Under the pieces are notes generated by a model. The model was not told the origin of the DNA. It saw nothing but the letters and a program-made list of their open reading frames with translations, and did not search any database. The translations under genes and the position numbers were made by a program. DNA of 40,575 nt from Treponema sp. (GTDB lineage Bacteria; Spirochaetota; Spirochaetia; Treponematales; Breznakiellaceae), in contig JAIRPG010000096.1 of assembly GCA_031257105.1 (NCBI GenBank), forward strand, positions 1 to 40,575. Reading direction: 5' to 3'. Positions 22,384 through 31,131 of this stretch are shown piece after piece (positions within the stretch are counted from its first letter, which is position 1; every line of letters starts with the position of its first letter).

Positions 22384-25023
22384 TCAATCCAATAGCGGAT
22401 TGTAACTGGGCAATTCAAAACCGTAATTGTTCATAAAGAGCTCTTCCCCTGAGTCGGAACCGGTGTCCGGGGTGACGCTCCGGGTCGCGCCTTGAGTCCG
22501 CGTTTGGCCGCTTGATACGGAGCCGCTGCTCGCGTCCTGCCGCCTGTTCGTCCGGCTTTGCCGGTTTTCCAACTCGGGCAGAATATCCAGCCGCAATTCG
22601 GGCATTTTAATATCTTGAAGCAGCGTCCGTTCATCAATGGCCAAGGTATCTAGCCGCAGGGTATCCAGGGCCGCCACGGAAGTAACCGGAGAACGGCTGT
22701 GGACGTTACAGTAATCGGCGGGCTGCGTACCCTCCAGAAAGGGAAGCGTCACCGATCCGGGGCAGGAAGATGTTTTGAGCAGTCCGGTCTGGGAGCAGAC
22801 GGAAACATCAATAACCCCTGAGGATGGCCGGATAAAGTCACGCATGGGCAGGCCGGTATGTATCTCCCGCATAAAATCTCCCCATATCGGGCCGGCAAGC
22901 GTTGCGCCGGTAAGGGAAAGCCCCAGAGAATTCCCCGGCTTATCAAACCCGAACCAGATGGCAGTGGTATAATAGGGAGTAAAGCCCACCGTCCAGGCGT
23001 CGGCCCAGTTTTGGGTGGTGCCGGTCTTCCCCGCTGCGGGGATCCGGTAGCGGTTTCCCGCTTCGTCCCGGAAGGTAAAGTTAGCCCCCCACTTAGACCC
23101 GGAAGCTAGGGTTCCTACCTCAACGGTCTTCTTGAGGAGGCCGGTCATCACATAGGCGTTCTGAGGGCTTATCACCTGAACAGCGTTCCCCATCTTGCGC
23201 TGCCGCTGAAACGTCTCCCGCTCGACATCCAGTACCACCCGTCCGTTCCGGTCCTCCACGGAGCGGATTGCGATAGGCGTTACCTCCCTGCCCTGGTTGG
23301 CAAATACGGCGAATGCCCGGGCCATCTGTATCGGGGCCACCGAGATAATCCCCAACCCCAGGGGGTACACGCGGGGAAACGTCTGCCGTATCGCGTCAGG
23401 ATCGCTGATCCCCAGCAGCGCCGCCGCCCGGTCTATGGCCGCGTCAAACCCGATTCCGTCCAGTACCTTGATAGACGGGACGTTCATGGACTGAGCCAAG
23501 GCATCGTAGAGAAGCACCGAACCGGTGAATTCTCCGCGAAAGTTTAGGGGAATATAAGGGGTTCCATCGGTATTATGAAACACGGTGGGAATGTTATAAA
23601 TCTGGGTGGAGGCGGTAAATTTCTTGGAATCAATGGCCGCCGAATAGTACAGCGGCTTAAAGGAGCTTCCCGGCATGATCCTGCCCTGGGTAGCCCGGAT
23701 TAACTGGTTGGATTCATCGTACCGGGAACCCCCGATGATCGCCTTAATAAAGCCGGTGTCGTTCTCAATGGCGATGAGCGCCCCTTCAATAATGTTCTTT
23801 TCGGCGGACGCCTTTACCTCCGCGTATGCGTAATTGGTGGTAATCTTGAGATCCTGCAAGCCGAAAATCAGAGACGCCATATCTACCACCGGGTTGAGCG
23901 TCTTCGTATAGCGGCTATGGGCCTTCTGTTCAGTCTGGGTATCGGAGGCGGTGTGGATCCGGCTTATATTGAAGGACAGGGACAAGAGATCCACGATTGG
24001 GGTGTAGATCCGCTCCGCCTGATCCAGCCGGACGCCTTGGCTGCTTGAGTATTCTTTGTTCGCCCTGATAATACCCTGTTCCATGTATTTCGCCGCCGCC
24101 TGCTGGAAGGAGAGATCCAGGGTGGTGTACACCGTATACCCGTCCCGGTAATAGTCCATGGTGCCGTACATCATCGAATCAAGTTCCCGGCGCACATACT
24201 CGCTGAACCACGGCGCGGCGTCTTCCCGGTTATAGTACGCGGCGGTGGATGCGCGGGTATAGTCATAGTTGTTCCAGTACGCCTCAAACGAAGCCTCCGC
24301 CTCCTCTTCGGTGGTGTAGCCGAACTCAACCATCCGGTCGAGGACCAAACGCTGCCGGTCCATGGCCACATTGGGGTTGTCCAGCGGGTTATAACGGGCG
24401 GGGCTTGAAAGCTGAACCACCAGAATCGCCGCCTCCGCCAGTGTAATCTCCCGGGCGCTGTGGCCGAAAAAGTACTTGCTTGCCGCTTCCACCCCGTAAA
24501 CGCCGGGGCCCATGTACATATAATTGAGGTAAATTTCCAGGATCTCGTTCTTCGTGTAACGCCGCTCCATCTGGATCGCCCACCAGAGTTCCCGGATTTT
24601 CCGGGACAGGGATCGCTCCGTCCGATCGGTATAGAGGGTTCCCGCCACCTGCTGTGTAATGGTAGAACCTCCCCCCAGATTAACCCCGGTAAGCTGCCCG
24701 TACACAGCCCTGCCGATACCTCTGATGCTGAAGCCCTTATGACGGTAGAAGTCCGGGTCTTCCCTGGCGAGAACCGCATAGATCAGGTGCCGGGGGAGCT
24801 CGCTCAGAGAAATCAACTCCCGCTTTTCATCGGCGGAGAACTCCGTAATCAGAGCGCCATGGATGTCGAGAATCTTCGTGGGCAGCGCCGGGGCAAATTC
24901 AAGAAAATTTTCCTGGTTTTTGATATTCGCCGTTTCCGCCAGCAATAAACCTAGCCCGGCGCCGATCAATCCTACCACGAGAATGGTAAACACCGCAAAG
25001 AAGCGGACAAAAACCACCTTCAT
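22384..25023 (-). CDS. Class A penicillin-binding protein (PBP1A-like)
   Basis: 879 residues. N-terminal membrane anchor (about 5-28). Glycosyltransferase domain with AREDPDFYRHKGFS (its catalytic glutamate), GGSTITQQ and RKIRELWWAIQMER. Transpeptidase domain with SSFK (Ser of the SxxK motif), SMN and KTGT. It polymerises and crosslinks peptidoglycan. The last 100 or so residues are Ser/Thr/Arg-rich and look disordered. There is no Shine-Dalgarno sequence; TACAAT sits 9 nt before the ATG. The ParB-like gene follows after 12 nt. The coiled-coil gene upstream is separated by 129 bp of GC-rich repeats. Confidence 0.92.
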   Translation of the reverse strand: MKVVFVRFFAVFTILVVGLIGAGLGLLLAETANIKNQENFLEFAPALPTKILDIHGALITEFSADEKRELISLSELPRHLIYAVLAREDPDFYRHKGFSIRGIGRAVYGQLTGVNLGGGSTITQQVAGTLYTDRTERSLSRKIRELWWAIQMERRYTKNEILEIYLNYMYMGPGVYGVEAASKYFFGHSAREITLAEAAILVVQLSSPARYNPLDNPNVAMDRQRLVLDRMVEFGYTTEEEAEASFEAYWNNYDYTRASTAAYYNREDAAPWFSEYVRRELDSMMYGTMDYYRDGYTVYTTLDLSFQQAAAKYMEQGIIRANKEYSSSQGVRLDQAERIYTPIVDLLSLSFNISRIHTASDTQTEQKAHSRYTKTLNPVVDMASLIFGLQDLKITTNYAYAEVKASAEKNIIEGALIAIENDTGFIKAIIGGSRYDESNQLIRATQGRIMPGSSFKPLYYSAAIDSKKFTASTQIYNIPTVFHNTDGTPYIPLNFRGEFTGSVLLYDALAQSMNVPSIKVLDGIGFDAAIDRAAALLGISDPDAIRQTFPRVYPLGLGIISVAPIQMARAFAVFANQGREVTPIAIRSVEDRNGRVVLDVERETFQRQRKMGNAVQVISPQNAYVMTGLLKKTVEVGTLASGSKWGANFTFRDEAGNRYRIPAAGKTGTTQNWADAWTVGFTPYYTTAIWFGFDKPGNSLGLSLTGATLAGPIWGDFMREIHTGLPMRDFIRPSSGVIDVSVCSQTGLLKTSSCPGSVTLPFLEGTQPADYCNVHSRSPVTSVAALDTLRLDTLAIDERTLLQDIKMPELRLDILPELENRQSRTNRRQDASSGSVSSGQTRTQGATRSVTPDTGSDSGEELFMNNYGFELPSYNPLLD

Positions 25024-25032
25024 ATACTTTCG

Positions 25033-25038
25033 ATTGTA
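25033..25038 (-). promoter_or_regulatory. Candidate -10 box of the PBP gene
   Basis: TACAAT on the minus strand, 9 nt before the ATG. The -35 region is weak (TTTCCA with a 16-bp spacer). Initiation would leave a leader of only a few bases. Confidence 0.35.
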
Positions 25039-25069
25039 ACTTAAAAAAGGTTCCTGGAAAAGGGCGTAT

Positions 25070-25152
25070 GACGCGCTATAGCGGCGGCGCTGTTAGCGGC
25101 GGCGCTGTTAGCGGCGGCGCCGTTAGCGGCGCTATAGCGACGCTCTGAGCGG
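25070..25152. repeat. Intergenic 15-bp tandem repeat with flanking palindromes
   Basis: Three 15-bp units GCGGCGGCGC(T/C)GTTA at 25081-25125 lie between two CGCTATAGCG palindromes (about 25074-25083 and 25130-25139). A motif at 25137-25153 is nearly the reverse complement of 3476-3492. The repeats fill the gap between the coiled-coil and PBP genes and could fold extensively in RNA. Confidence 0.88.
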
Positions 25153-27690
25153 CTAATCTTTAGGGTTAATCTCCAGGATCAACTCTACTTCGCTCCTGGA
25201 AAGTTTTACCGCGCGGGCGATTTCGTCTACCTTCCAACCCTGGCGGGCCAATTTTACCACCGATTCACGGGTACCAATGGGAGGAGAACCCTTGATCTTG
25301 GGTTTGCCGGATTCATCTTTCATTATATCGCCGAGGAGCTTTAAGCGATCCTGAATATCTTTGTCCAGCGCCGTAAGCCTGGTTTCGGTTCGGGCCAGCC
25401 ATTCCCGGGCAACCTGTATGGACTCGATCCGTTTTTCGATAGAGGGCAGTTCATCGGAAAGGAGGGAGATCTTCTCCGCGGCGGTTTGGGCCTTTTCGCT
25501 TTCCCCGGCGAGCCGTTCAAGGGAACTCTGGAGTTTTTCCTGCTCCTGGGTGATATGATCCAACTCCCCGGTAAAGCGTTTAATGTCCTCTTCCGCTTCT
25601 TGCAGCGTTCTAAAATTGCGGTCTATTCCGGCGTTGGTGGTTTCCAAGGTCTGGTTTTTCTTCTCTAGCCGCTGGTATTGATCTTCCGTGTCCGCTAAGG
25701 CATCGCTGAGCTTGCGGATCTGCACCTGAACGGCCTGAATCGTATCGTCCGAAGCGGTTACCTGGGCCAGTTTTTCCTCTACCGCCTGAGATGTTTGAAG
25801 CAGACGGTTGAAGTCGTTTTCCATCAGTTCAATACGACGCTTTTCTGAGAGGAAGCGGGTCATTTTGGCGTTAACCTCATCCTCCAGCCGCTTAATCTTG
25901 ACAAACTGAGTCTCCAATTCGGCAACTTCAGCTTTACGCTGATCTATTTTGGCAATATCGCTCTGGAGATCCTCCATACGCCGTTCCAGCTTTTGCTTGA
26001 GGGCTTCCGCCTGCTCGAAAAGCTTCGTCTGATCGACAAATTCTTTGATGCGCCGATCCGCGTCTTCGATAGCCCTCCGTACTTCCCTCAGTTGCTCGTC
26101 ACTTTCCGATGACAACTCCTGGGAACGTCCGCGGAGACTGTCTATAGCGGCGTTGGTATCCTGTATCTGGGCGTCAAATTTGGCTTGCCATTCTTCCATC
26201 GAGCGGGTAAGCCGGCTGACTTCGGACTTTATGGAATCTTCTGCGGCGTCCCGGGCCTGGTCGCCCATTTTTGCGAGGTCTCCATCCAGATTTTGCTTCC
26301 AGGTCGTCAGGCGGCGGCTGATCTCATCGCCCCGTTTGGAAAGATCCGCTGTGAATTCCTCCTCAAAGGCCCCCAGCTTTTCCGAGACATTGTCGTAGGC
26401 CCGCTGTTTGAGGGCGGCAAGTTCCGTTCCCAAGCCGTTAACGCCTTCTTTTATGCCGGTTATCTGGGCGTTGAATTCTTCCTCGGCGGTTTTCCGGCGG
26501 GAATCTATATACCGCCTCAGTTCCTGATCCATCCTTACCGTATCATCCGCCAACGCTTCCAGTCGCTGAAATTGCTCTTCCTGGGCCGCTTGGTAGTCCT
26601 TAAACACCTCATCGGCGCTGTTCATGGCCCGGCGTTTAGCTTCCTGGGCGGCATTGTGGAACTGTTTTTCCAACTCTTCTACCATCTCGGCGGTACGATG
26701 CTCAAAGCTCCGTATCTTCTCCCCTTGACCGGCGATTAAATCATCGCAGCGTTCTTCCATAGTAAGGATACGTTTCTCCTGGGCGTCCAGCTTTTCTTCT
26801 TGGAGAGCCGCATCCTTTTTTATCTCATCCTTGTGGATGCGCTGGAGCCCCTGGACTTCCGCAATCCGGGACTTGGTGCTTTCTTGAAAATCTTTGAGCT
26901 TTTCTTCAAGGGAATTTTGGTAACGGTGAATACGATCCATGGCCTGATCCCGAAGTTTGGCGAGAGCTGCCTCTTCCAGTTTGTCGGCCCTGGCGCCGGC
27001 TTGTTCTACCACGTTTTTAAGCGTCTTGTTGATAAGTTCCATATCCCGGGCGAGAATAGTTTCCCGGTGCCGCTCTACCGCGTCTATGGAACCCCGGTGT
27101 TCTTCCACCTTACGGGCGATGCCTTCGGCGGTAACCTGGAGATCCACTACGGTAGAACGGAGCGGCCCAATTAACGCCTCCACCGATTTTTCCATGTTTT
27201 GAGCGTTTTCGCGGGCAAAACGGCGCTCTACATCTTGCAGCCCCCGCTCTACCGTCTTGAGCTTATCCTCGGCCCAGGCGACCCGTTTCGCCGCGTTCTC
27301 CACAAAATTCGATTCATCCCGCAGCCGGTTAAGGTTCTCCTGTACCCGGTCGGTCATACGATCCAGTTCGTCTAACGTCGCTTCGTAGGCGCCGATCCGC
27401 TCGTCCAGTCTGGCGACCGCTTCGGCCTTTGCCGTCATCTCTTCATCGGTTAATACCAGGCGTTTGAGGAGTTCTTTAGCGGCTTTCTGCTGTACGCCCA
27501 GGGCTACGGCGTAATCTTTTACCGCCGCTTCTTTTTCCGCGACAAAATGAGACAGATCATCCCGCAGACGTCTGCCGTATTCCCGTACTTTATCCAGAGC
27601 GCGGTTACGTTTATTAATTTGATGGTAAATGACAAACGCCAAAGTTACGATACAAAGCGTTAAGAGGTTTTGGACCGTGAAAGAACTCAT
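25153..27690 (-). CDS. Large membrane-anchored coiled-coil protein (SpiroCoCo type)
   Basis: 845 residues. A single membrane segment (about 8-24) is followed by nearly 770 residues of charged heptad-rich coiled coil (about 30-790). The C terminus holds a short helix-turn-helix-like unit, VVKLARQGWKVDEIARAV, followed by KLSRSEVELILEI. The layout matches spirochaete proteins annotated SpiroCoCo; their function is not established, and a cytoskeletal or cell-shape role is a guess. The ATG directly follows the HAD gene stop (TAA-ATG), so translation is coupled and there is no separate ribosome site. No enzymatic motif is visible. Confidence 0.8.
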   Translation of the reverse strand: MSSFTVQNLLTLCIVTLAFVIYHQINKRNRALDKVREYGRRLRDDLSHFVAEKEAAVKDYAVALGVQQKAAKELLKRLVLTDEEMTAKAEAVARLDERIGAYEATLDELDRMTDRVQENLNRLRDESNFVENAAKRVAWAEDKLKTVERGLQDVERRFARENAQNMEKSVEALIGPLRSTVVDLQVTAEGIARKVEEHRGSIDAVERHRETILARDMELINKTLKNVVEQAGARADKLEEAALAKLRDQAMDRIHRYQNSLEEKLKDFQESTKSRIAEVQGLQRIHKDEIKKDAALQEEKLDAQEKRILTMEERCDDLIAGQGEKIRSFEHRTAEMVEELEKQFHNAAQEAKRRAMNSADEVFKDYQAAQEEQFQRLEALADDTVRMDQELRRYIDSRRKTAEEEFNAQITGIKEGVNGLGTELAALKQRAYDNVSEKLGAFEEEFTADLSKRGDEISRRLTTWKQNLDGDLAKMGDQARDAAEDSIKSEVSRLTRSMEEWQAKFDAQIQDTNAAIDSLRGRSQELSSESDEQLREVRRAIEDADRRIKEFVDQTKLFEQAEALKQKLERRMEDLQSDIAKIDQRKAEVAELETQFVKIKRLEDEVNAKMTRFLSEKRRIELMENDFNRLLQTSQAVEEKLAQVTASDDTIQAVQVQIRKLSDALADTEDQYQRLEKKNQTLETTNAGIDRNFRTLQEAEEDIKRFTGELDHITQEQEKLQSSLERLAGESEKAQTAAEKISLLSDELPSIEKRIESIQVAREWLARTETRLTALDKDIQDRLKLLGDIMKDESGKPKIKGSPPIGTRESVVKLARQGWKVDEIARAVKLSRSEVELILEINPKD

Positions 27691-28404
27691 TTATGTTAAG
27701 GGTAACACATAAGCCGACAATTGGCGATAGCCGGAAAAGACAAAGTCCGCGTTCCCATCGCCCCCTTTCCACCAGGATGGACGGATCAACGCGGTTTTAA
27801 GGCCCTCTCTTTTTGCCCCGATGATGTCATAAGACACGCTGTTCCCCACGTAGAGGATCCGTTCCGGGGGAAGTCCCATCCGGTCAACCAATTCTCGAAA
27901 GGGAATCGGATCGGGCTTGAGCCTGCCCAGAACTTCGGAACACAGCAGGGTATCCCATAAACCGCCAAGCCCCATATTGGCCAGTTTGGTATCCGGGGGA
28001 AAGTCTGAGAGGATCCCCAGTTTGAGTCCGCCCGCTCTGAGCCGCTCCAGGGTTTGGCGGACATCCCGGTAGGGCTTGATCCGGGTAAACAACGGTTCCC
28101 ACCCCCGGTAAATGAGCTGTTCTATCCGTTTTTCCGCCACGGAGGCTTCTTCGCCCAAAGCCGCGCCGATAAGCCGGGCCTGTTCCCGGTAAAAGCGATA
28201 ACCCGGCGGCATTTCTCCCGCCGGCCATCCTCGCAAGGTATCCCGTGCCCTTCCAAAGGCGAGGAGCAGCCGGTGCTCCCTGATGATAAAGGGTATCAAC
28301 CGGGCATAAAGCCGGTAATTTGGATATAAAGTTCCGTCCAGATCAAAGGCCACGCCTCCCAAATCTACACTCATGCCGCCATCATACCCGGCGCCGGTCA
28401 CCAT
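27691..28404 (-). CDS. HAD superfamily hydrolase (subfamily IA)
   Basis: 237 residues with the four HAD motifs: FDLDGTLYP (nucleophile Asp), LSDFPP (motif II), the lysine of GRLKPDP (motif III) and YVGNSVSYDIIGAK (motif IV). A helical cap lies between motifs I and II. Likely a small-molecule phosphatase; substrate unknown. The ATG at 28404 overlaps the stop of the upstream PEGA gene; an in-frame ATG at 28374 would start closer to the DLDGT motif and is a fair alternative. The stop abuts the coiled-coil gene start. Confidence 0.85.
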   Translation of the reverse strand: MVTGAGYDGGMSVDLGGVAFDLDGTLYPNYRLYARLIPFIIREHRLLLAFGRARDTLRGWPAGEMPPGYRFYREQARLIGAALGEEASVAEKRIEQLIYRGWEPLFTRIKPYRDVRQTLERLRAGGLKLGILSDFPPDTKLANMGLGGLWDTLLCSEVLGRLKPDPIPFRELVDRMGLPPERILYVGNSVSYDIIGAKREGLKTALIRPSWWKGGDGNADFVFSGYRQLSAYVLPLT

Positions 28405-30008
28405 ATCAACCCAATACCCGCGCCGCCGAAACCGCCCCGCCGGGAACCTTCAAGCCAGAAGCCGCCCAAGAGGTTTATAATAAAATTTGAGGGTGGCGGG
28501 AAGAGTCTGAGTTCCGCGCCGATGAGCAGAGGGCCGGGCCGTAAAGCGTCGTGTGAAAAACGGAATTCTGAACGAAATGAAACGCCGCCTGAGATGAAGG
28601 GGCGCCGGAACAAAACGCCTCCCGTAAGGACGGCTCTCGGAACCGCCTCCGAAGGGTACCCCTGTTCCCCCGTCCAGAGAACAGCCGGACTAACGAGCAG
28701 GGAGAAGGTCCCGTTAAAACGCCAGGAGAGGGGAAAGAATAGCTCCGCCCCGCTATCAAGACTAAAGGGGCTCTGGGCGCCGGCGGCGCTCCAGCCGTAG
28801 GAAAAACCGACCGCCATATCCAGGGGCAGATCTCCGGCTTTGAGGAATCGCCGTTTAAAAGAGCCGGCAACGGAGGAGACGGCGCCGCCGCCGAATTCGG
28901 GGGTCACGTTCAGCGCAGCCGTGGCTTCAACCCAGGGGAGGGGAAAACGCAGGGCCGCCGAGAAGGGTAAAGAACGCCAAGCCTCCGGGGATGCCGTAAA
29001 GGGTCTGCCGAAGAGGACATTCCCTTCGAGCTGGAAGGCCCCTGAGGGGAGCGTATCTGGAACGGGGGTAAACAGGAGCCCCGCTTTCCCTGAAGAGAGG
29101 GCGAGGGGGTATATCTGTACCGACGAATCAATAGCCACCATGACAAAGGCGCGCCGGATTACCGGCTCCGAACCGTCCCAGGGGATAGATTCCGTCTCGA
29201 TGAGCGCCCGGTAATCCCCATCGGGCAGCGCGGTCCCGTCCCAGGAGCGTCCGTTCCAGGCGATCCCCTGGGCGCGATCTTCAAAGCGCCGGAACTCGTG
29301 GAAATAAACGGTATCCCCTCCGGCATTGGTGATAGTTACGCTGCCCCGTCCGGGAGCTGAAACTTCAAAAGCCAGTTCGGTACTGCCCAACGTCCCGGAA
29401 TTGGCGGGGTTAAACCGGGGCCGCCGCGCCGCGACTTTGCTCAACCGGAACTCCGCCGGTACCAGGTTGAATCGCAGCCGTTGAAAGCCGCCTTCGATGA
29501 CATACACCATCCGGCTTACCTCTTCCCAGCCGAAGGCCCTGACGAGGATAGTCCGGTAGCCTACGGGGATGTTGAGGAGCGGCCCTGTTTTCGCCGAACC
29601 GTCAACAAAAATTTCAGCTCTGAGCGGCAGGGTTTCCTCCGGCGGGCTTTCGGGGCTCCGCTCTATCTCCACAAACACATGGCCCTGGGCTTCCTCCAGG
29701 TCTATGGAAACAACCAGCCGGCTTTCCTCCCGGATCTGAACCTTGAAGCGGCGGTCGACGTAACCGTCCTTACGGAGCCGTACCGTGTACGATCCTTCGG
29801 GTATAGACGGCAGGTTAAGGGGCGTTACTCCCCTTGCGATACCGTCGATGTACACGTTTGCCCCGGACGGAACGCTCTTAATGACGAGTCCCGCGCCGTT
29901 ATGCTCCTCGATAGTATCCGCGCTCAGCATCGAATTCGGTTCCGCCGGGGGAACGAAAAAGAAAAAGCCGCAGATAAGCAGACATCTCAGATGTTTCCAC
30001 TGTTCCAT
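28398..30008 (-). CDS. PEGA-domain surface protein with FlgD-like and beta-barrel-like regions
   Basis: 536 residues. A signal sequence (about 1-21) precedes a PEGA domain (about 40-105: VKSVPSGANVYIDG-type start, GVTPLNLPSIPEGSYTVRL, and the RKDGY block). A second PEGA-like stretch follows (about 128-185). Next comes an Ig-like segment with WNGRSWDGTALPDGDYRALI, as in FlgD-type capping domains. The C-terminal 220 or so residues alternate hydrophobic and polar residues with many glycines and aromatics, as in an outer-membrane barrel, and end in a large hydrophobic residue (Trp). Predicted periplasmic/outer-membrane; function unknown. TATAAT lies 6 nt before the ATG and there is no clear ribosome site. 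Confidence 0.75.
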   Translation of the reverse strand: MEQWKHLRCLLICGFFFFVPPAEPNSMLSADTIEEHNGAGLVIKSVPSGANVYIDGIARGVTPLNLPSIPEGSYTVRLRKDGYVDRRFKVQIREESRLVVSIDLEEAQGHVFVEIERSPESPPEETLPLRAEIFVDGSAKTGPLLNIPVGYRTILVRAFGWEEVSRMVYVIEGGFQRLRFNLVPAEFRLSKVAARRPRFNPANSGTLGSTELAFEVSAPGRGSVTITNAGGDTVYFHEFRRFEDRAQGIAWNGRSWDGTALPDGDYRALIETESIPWDGSEPVIRRAFVMVAIDSSVQIYPLALSSGKAGLLFTPVPDTLPSGAFQLEGNVLFGRPFTASPEAWRSLPFSAALRFPLPWVEATAALNVTPEFGGGAVSSVAGSFKRRFLKAGDLPLDMAVGFSYGWSAAGAQSPFSLDSGAELFFPLSWRFNGTFSLLVSPAVLWTGEQGYPSEAVPRAVLTGGVLFRRPFISGGVSFRSEFRFSHDALRPGPLLIGAELRLFPPPSNFIINLLGGFWLEGSRRGGFGGAGIGLIW

Positions 30009-30014
30009 ACCGCC

Positions 30015-30020
30015 ATTATA
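30015..30020 (-). promoter_or_regulatory. Consensus -10 box directly before the PEGA gene
   Basis: TATAAT on the minus strand, 6 nt before the ATG at 30008. It lies between the radC stop and the PEGA start. The -35 region (CTGCAT) is poor. Confidence 0.4.
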
Positions 30021-30035
30021 CGATTTTCACAGGCT

Positions 30036-30794
30036 TCATGCAGGCTTCGAGCGTGAGCCCGAGGGTATCTTGCCGTCCTGACAGTAGCTGTAATATCCGG
30101 CTTCGGAAAAGATAAGGTGATCGAGAAACCGAATTCCCAGGACATCCGCCGCGTCCTTGAGTTTTATCGTTATGTTCTCGTCTTCCGGAGATGGTCTGAG
30201 CTGCCCCGACGGATGATTGTGCGCGACGCAAACCGCGCTGGCCCGGTCGAGAATCGGATCCGCAAAAACTTCACGGGGATGAACTATCGTCCGGTTGACC
30301 AGGCCGATGGTAACAATCCGCAGGGCCAGCGCCTCATAGGCGCCGTTTAAGGAAAGGCAGAGGAACCGTTCCTGCCGCCGATCCGCGAAATGGCGCACCA
30401 TGTTGTAAATATCCGAAGGATGCTTAATACGGGTACCTGCTATACCCCAGCGCCTTCTGCCGAATTCCAGCATGGCAATCACCGCGCCGGCCTTGGATAG
30501 CCCCAACCCGGAAAGTCCGGCAAGTTCCTTTACCGAAGGGATATCCTTCCGCCGTTCCAGCGCGTCTAAGAGCTCCGCCGCCAGAACGCCCACGGTTTTG
30601 CCCCGTACCCCGGAGTTGAGCGCAATGGCCAGCAATTCTTGATCCGACAGGGCTCCGGGCCCCAGATCTTGAAGCCGTTCTCGTGGACGTTCGGCGAGAG
30701 GTAAGGACTCCGGCGGCGGAAGCGGCGGAAGCCGGTAGTCGGCGTCATGGACTTCATTGGATTCAGAAGCGGCGAAATACAATTCTTCCTTCAT
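30036..30794 (-). CDS. radC: RadC family protein (JAMM/MPN metalloprotein)
   Basis: About 252 residues. An N-terminal helix-hairpin-helix-like region (PRERLQDLGPGALSDQELLA; LAGLSGLGLSKA) is followed by the JAMM domain with AHNHPSGQLRPSPED, the metal-binding signature. RadC proteins were once tied to DNA repair, but their function is not settled. A proline-rich stretch (PPLPPPESLPL) lies near the N terminus. The ATG at 30794 was chosen over a TTG at 30806; neither has a good ribosome site. It is upstream of, and co-directional with, the PEGA gene and divergent from the sigma factor gene. Confidence 0.92.
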   Translation of the reverse strand: MKEELYFAASESNEVHDADYRLPPLPPPESLPLAERPRERLQDLGPGALSDQELLAIALNSGVRGKTVGVLAAELLDALERRKDIPSVKELAGLSGLGLSKAGAVIAMLEFGRRRWGIAGTRIKHPSDIYNMVRHFADRRQERFLCLSLNGAYEALALRIVTIGLVNRTIVHPREVFADPILDRASAVCVAHNHPSGQLRPSPEDENITIKLKDAADVLGIRFLDHLIFSEAGYYSYCQDGKIPSGSRSKPA

Positions 30795-30893
30795 TATGCC
30801 AGACAATACGGATCCATACCTGGTTTTACTTCAATTTGTTTCTAAGCGGCTTTGGTTGGGTAAAAATGACCCTTGTCTGAACAGATTTGAGGT

Positions 30894-30970
30894 TTTTGTA
30901 TCAAATAGATACAAAATTCATATCCGGCGGCGTCTTATGAATTGCTCTTGCGCCGCCGGGCCGATCGGCC
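30894..30970. promoter_or_regulatory. Cluster of three inverted repeats, candidate enhancer (activator) sites
   Basis: Dyad 1: TTTTGTATC, 5 nt, GATACAAAA (30894-30916). Dyad 2: CCGGCGGCG, 18 nt, CGCCGCCGG (30924-30959). Dyad 3: GGCCGATCGGCC (30959-30970). Relative to a predicted start near 31075 they centre at about -170, -134 and -111, the range where sigma-54 activators usually bind. Confidence 0.55.
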
Positions 30971-31047
30971 TATCGTATAATTCATTGCCTTATAAAGAAT
31001 TACAAAAACATAAAAAACGCTTTTTTTTTTACAGCTAAAAACAAAAC

Positions 31048-31064
31048 TTGGCACGAATTTTGCT
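31048..31064 (+). promoter_or_regulatory. Sigma-54 (RpoN) promoter
   Basis: TTGGCACGAATTTTGCT matches the sigma-54 consensus TTGGCACG-N4-TTGC(A/T) at every defined position, with correct spacing between the -24 GG (31050-31051) and the -12 GC (31062-31063). Initiation would be near 31075, giving a leader of about 57 nt to the ATG at 31132. Confidence 0.85.
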
Positions 31065-31131
31065 GTATTACCCTATAAGAAACGGCGCCTCCTTGAAGGG
31101 CTGTTTTCAAGTACACGCGAAGGAGCGGTAT

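Larger units (their letters stand above)
30795..31131. other. Gene-free regulatory region before the sigma factor gene
   Basis: 337 bp without a credible gene. It holds three dyads (30894-30916, 30924-30959, 30959-30970), a T10 run at 31021-31030, a sigma-54 promoter at 31048-31064, a small leader hairpin CTTGAA/TTCAAG (about 31092-31111) and the ribosome site AAGGAG at 31120-31125. Much of the stretch between dyads and promoter is AT-rich. Confidence 0.7.
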
